From the NCBI GenBank assembly GCA_009777345.1, contig WRMB01000039.1, forward strand, positions 1-33,871: a stretch of 33,871 nucleotides of DNA, in the 5' to 3' direction. Positions 33,701-33,871 of the stretch are shown here, in pieces (the first letter of the stretch is position 1; each line of letters begins with the position of its first letter). This DNA is from Micrococcales bacterium (GTDB lineage: Bacteria > Actinomycetota > Actinomycetes > Actinomycetales > Cellulomonadaceae). Both the position numbers and the translations under genes were made by a program. The notes beneath the pieces were generated by a model. It worked only from the letters and a program-made list of their open reading frames with translations. It had not been told where the DNA came from and made no database searches.

Positions 33701-33772
33701 GACAGGTATCTGATGATGGGCGACGAGCCGCACCGCCAGGGTGGAACCATCGGTCGCGGCATACTGGCTCAT
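30728..33772 (-). CDS. Large DUF6493/DUF7824-like protein, paralog 6, 5' end replaced by IS
   Basis: 1014 codons. The first ATG (33772) belongs to the IS inverted repeat, where it overlaps the transposase stop as ATGA. Family sequence begins only at TLAVRLVAHHQIPVP (residues 11-25), equivalent to about residue 148 of paralog 1, so the N-terminal domain has been cut off. The rest is complete: DRFVEHVRSSV, WLDRAEAVDLVLAALDGARR, WLGAWLDDLGVTD, STKKALAVVLGAL, VPRFDHGEETPEAL, LLSEPSTVDLAVDLADLV, EADLFLALTRL, WERGLLRPGVPD, LALPGTRALAARSG, VRFDLDLPDHPDRLYLHWGF and the tail WPGLADLAARPGKSAVLTKA. The frame is open throughout, so a shortened protein could be made by coupling to the transposase. Whether it functions is unknown. 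Confidence 0.78.
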   Translation of the reverse strand: MSQYAATDGSTLAVRLVAHHQIPVPTHSEYLKDWVAHARAVLTGDGIYPKVPLCTETVVADRFVEHVRSSVAAVLPAPALSRVVVAGVARGWLDRAEAVDLVLAALDGARRPGDRKAWLGAWLDDLGVTDAEIVTHADALVPVLAHGDGSTVERLAPVLIAGVSDDQLSEVATVALAVSTKKALAVVLGALAARPRTSDETAEVLGSQVAALDVGRDRSLARAVQGVGDAWGLVAQTPTEPAVTVQGLWRPVPPVWTVPRFDHGEETPEALTEAAAELVARGGTRVTDVVTERFLALANAVARRDPEAARTALRGVPSDWLVGHWVAGDVDQALTDQMPYLGRGTREHEVPVEARERDVVARLGQVPCLLSEPSTVDLAVDLADLVARLRVYQQVGASVSEADLFLALTRLSHVDQVDAGVLAELDRLTVPVLVREWERTWPPEGQHVAQDQEVWRLHVRTMAITAGPAVRQYLADPVVEPGVLTDDPSYGVVVAPVVVPASLAGLPPRLISRFWTKPGEPPPTVRYPAKARAPICSEFPGWTGDAAWLVVRVHDGYVPHLPSVFPNAAIGLVLRQMVRRATPLPPGGAVNLLAIQRSLPPGAEAEAAAAVREAWERGLLRPGVPDVRWLDWAVRPAALAATARALAGLAADGMLAVVWPVLDDLLVAATDAPRLLAGAAEVAQTVAALLPEVLHAVSTGLAGSDALALPGTRALAARSGSSQAVRAAQEVIAQLPSTESSTDGETMSPDTRPATLRDAAAWQAAAALPAVDDRGTLTASTNPNNPKVVRFDLDLPDHPDRLYLHWGFELRHGRCGGAAYPRGTTVDFGIGFYPPLNVYVHWDTAASRLVVEPYDRQDTPPATPYPLSVSVVAVALGATADTYQSDDKARELMNLVGNGQVGSPAVAAAARVLARQEAVDQTRLVRLVDKHPAALPTLWPILTELISAGAAADTPPRWLNRALDTALHHADQLGAATRHGIIGGWPGLADLAARPGKSAVLTKARALLAVVEEQ

Positions 33773-33871
33773 CGCAATCCAGGGTGTAGCAGCGGTCTGA
33801 AACCTCCGGCTTCCAGCAGCGAGCGGGCGATGTAGTTGGTGAGGTTGCGGAAGCCGAGGGCGGTGCCTCGT
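33766..33871 (-). mobile_element. Right-hand ISL3 copy, 3' end only (cut by window edge)
   Basis: The 24-bp inverted repeat at 33766..33789 and everything after it match the right end of the left-hand IS in reverse complement, with one visible substitution (TTTCCGACC in the left copy, TTTCAGACC here). The element continues beyond the window. It interrupts paralog 6. Confidence 0.92.
33769..33871 (-). CDS. ISL3 transposase, C-terminal part (partial at window edge)
   Basis: The last ~33 codons of the same transposase as at 131..1441, including RGTALGFRNLTNYIARSLLE and the C-terminus LLHPGLR. The TGA at 33771..33769 overlaps the ATG of truncated paralog 6. Whether the remaining 5' part is intact cannot be seen. 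Confidence 0.9.
   Translation of the reverse strand, partial: RGTALGFRNLTNYIARSLLEAGGFRPLLHPGLR

Noticed and set aside
1..33871. CRISPR array or tRNA genes
   Set aside because: No regularly spaced short repeats and no tRNA-like cloverleaf with CCA context were seen on either strand.

Overview
The window is GC-rich with long codon-biased reading frames, GTG starts and 1-4 nt gene overlaps, which suggests a high-GC actinobacterium. I cannot name the species. No tRNA, rRNA, CRISPR array or core housekeeping gene is visible. It reads as an accessory island, bounded on both sides by copies of one ISL3-family insertion sequence in opposite orientation (2..1444 on + and 33766..33871 on -, the second cut by the window edge). 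Both copies have their 3' ends facing inward.

Layout. (1) 1-1.7 kb: ISL3 element, a 33-codon gene fragment it abuts, and a perfect 29-bp-arm hairpin. (2) 1.7-15.1 kb, minus strand: a tightly packed chain read leftwards from 15.1 kb. It holds a large helical-repeat protein (paralog 4), an HD-domain protein of the RelA/SpoT hydrolase type, a zinc-ribbon protein, a 25-codon relic of a deleted paralog, then paralogs 3, 2 and 1. Most junctions overlap as TGATG. (3) 15.2-15.9 kb: a Phd/VapC-like toxin-antitoxin pair on the plus strand. (4) 16-19.4 kb: paralog 5, with an EF-Ts/UBA-like N-terminus. (5) 19.7-20.7 kb: a two-gene plus-strand operon of unknown function. (6) 20.7-28.5 kb: a complete type I Wadjet operon jetABCD (minus strand), sandwiched between two decayed fragments of a DUF1016/YhcG-like nuclease gene that share direct repeats. 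(7) 28.6-30.4 kb: a lipoprotein gene and an upstream small helical protein gene. (8) 30.5-33.8 kb: a winged-helix gene fragment and paralog 6, whose 5' end was removed by the right-hand IS.

The dominant and least explained content is the six-member family of large (746-1160 aa) paralogs. Their segments resemble the actinobacterial DUF6493/DUF7824/DUF7825 proteins: a central all-helical block, a conserved LLSEPSTVDL-type motif, a GLLRPG block and a C-terminal WPGL-LA-KAR tail. This was judged by eye. The family has grown and shrunk by recombination at gene junctions: near-identical junction repeats lie 3,011 bp apart, one paralog has collapsed to start plus stop, one has lost its C-terminal domain and one its N-terminal domain. 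With Wadjet, a toxin-antitoxin module and decayed nuclease genes beside it, the region looks like a defence or conflict island. The paralog array plus the embedded HD hydrolase-like and zinc-ribbon genes is the best candidate for an undescribed system.
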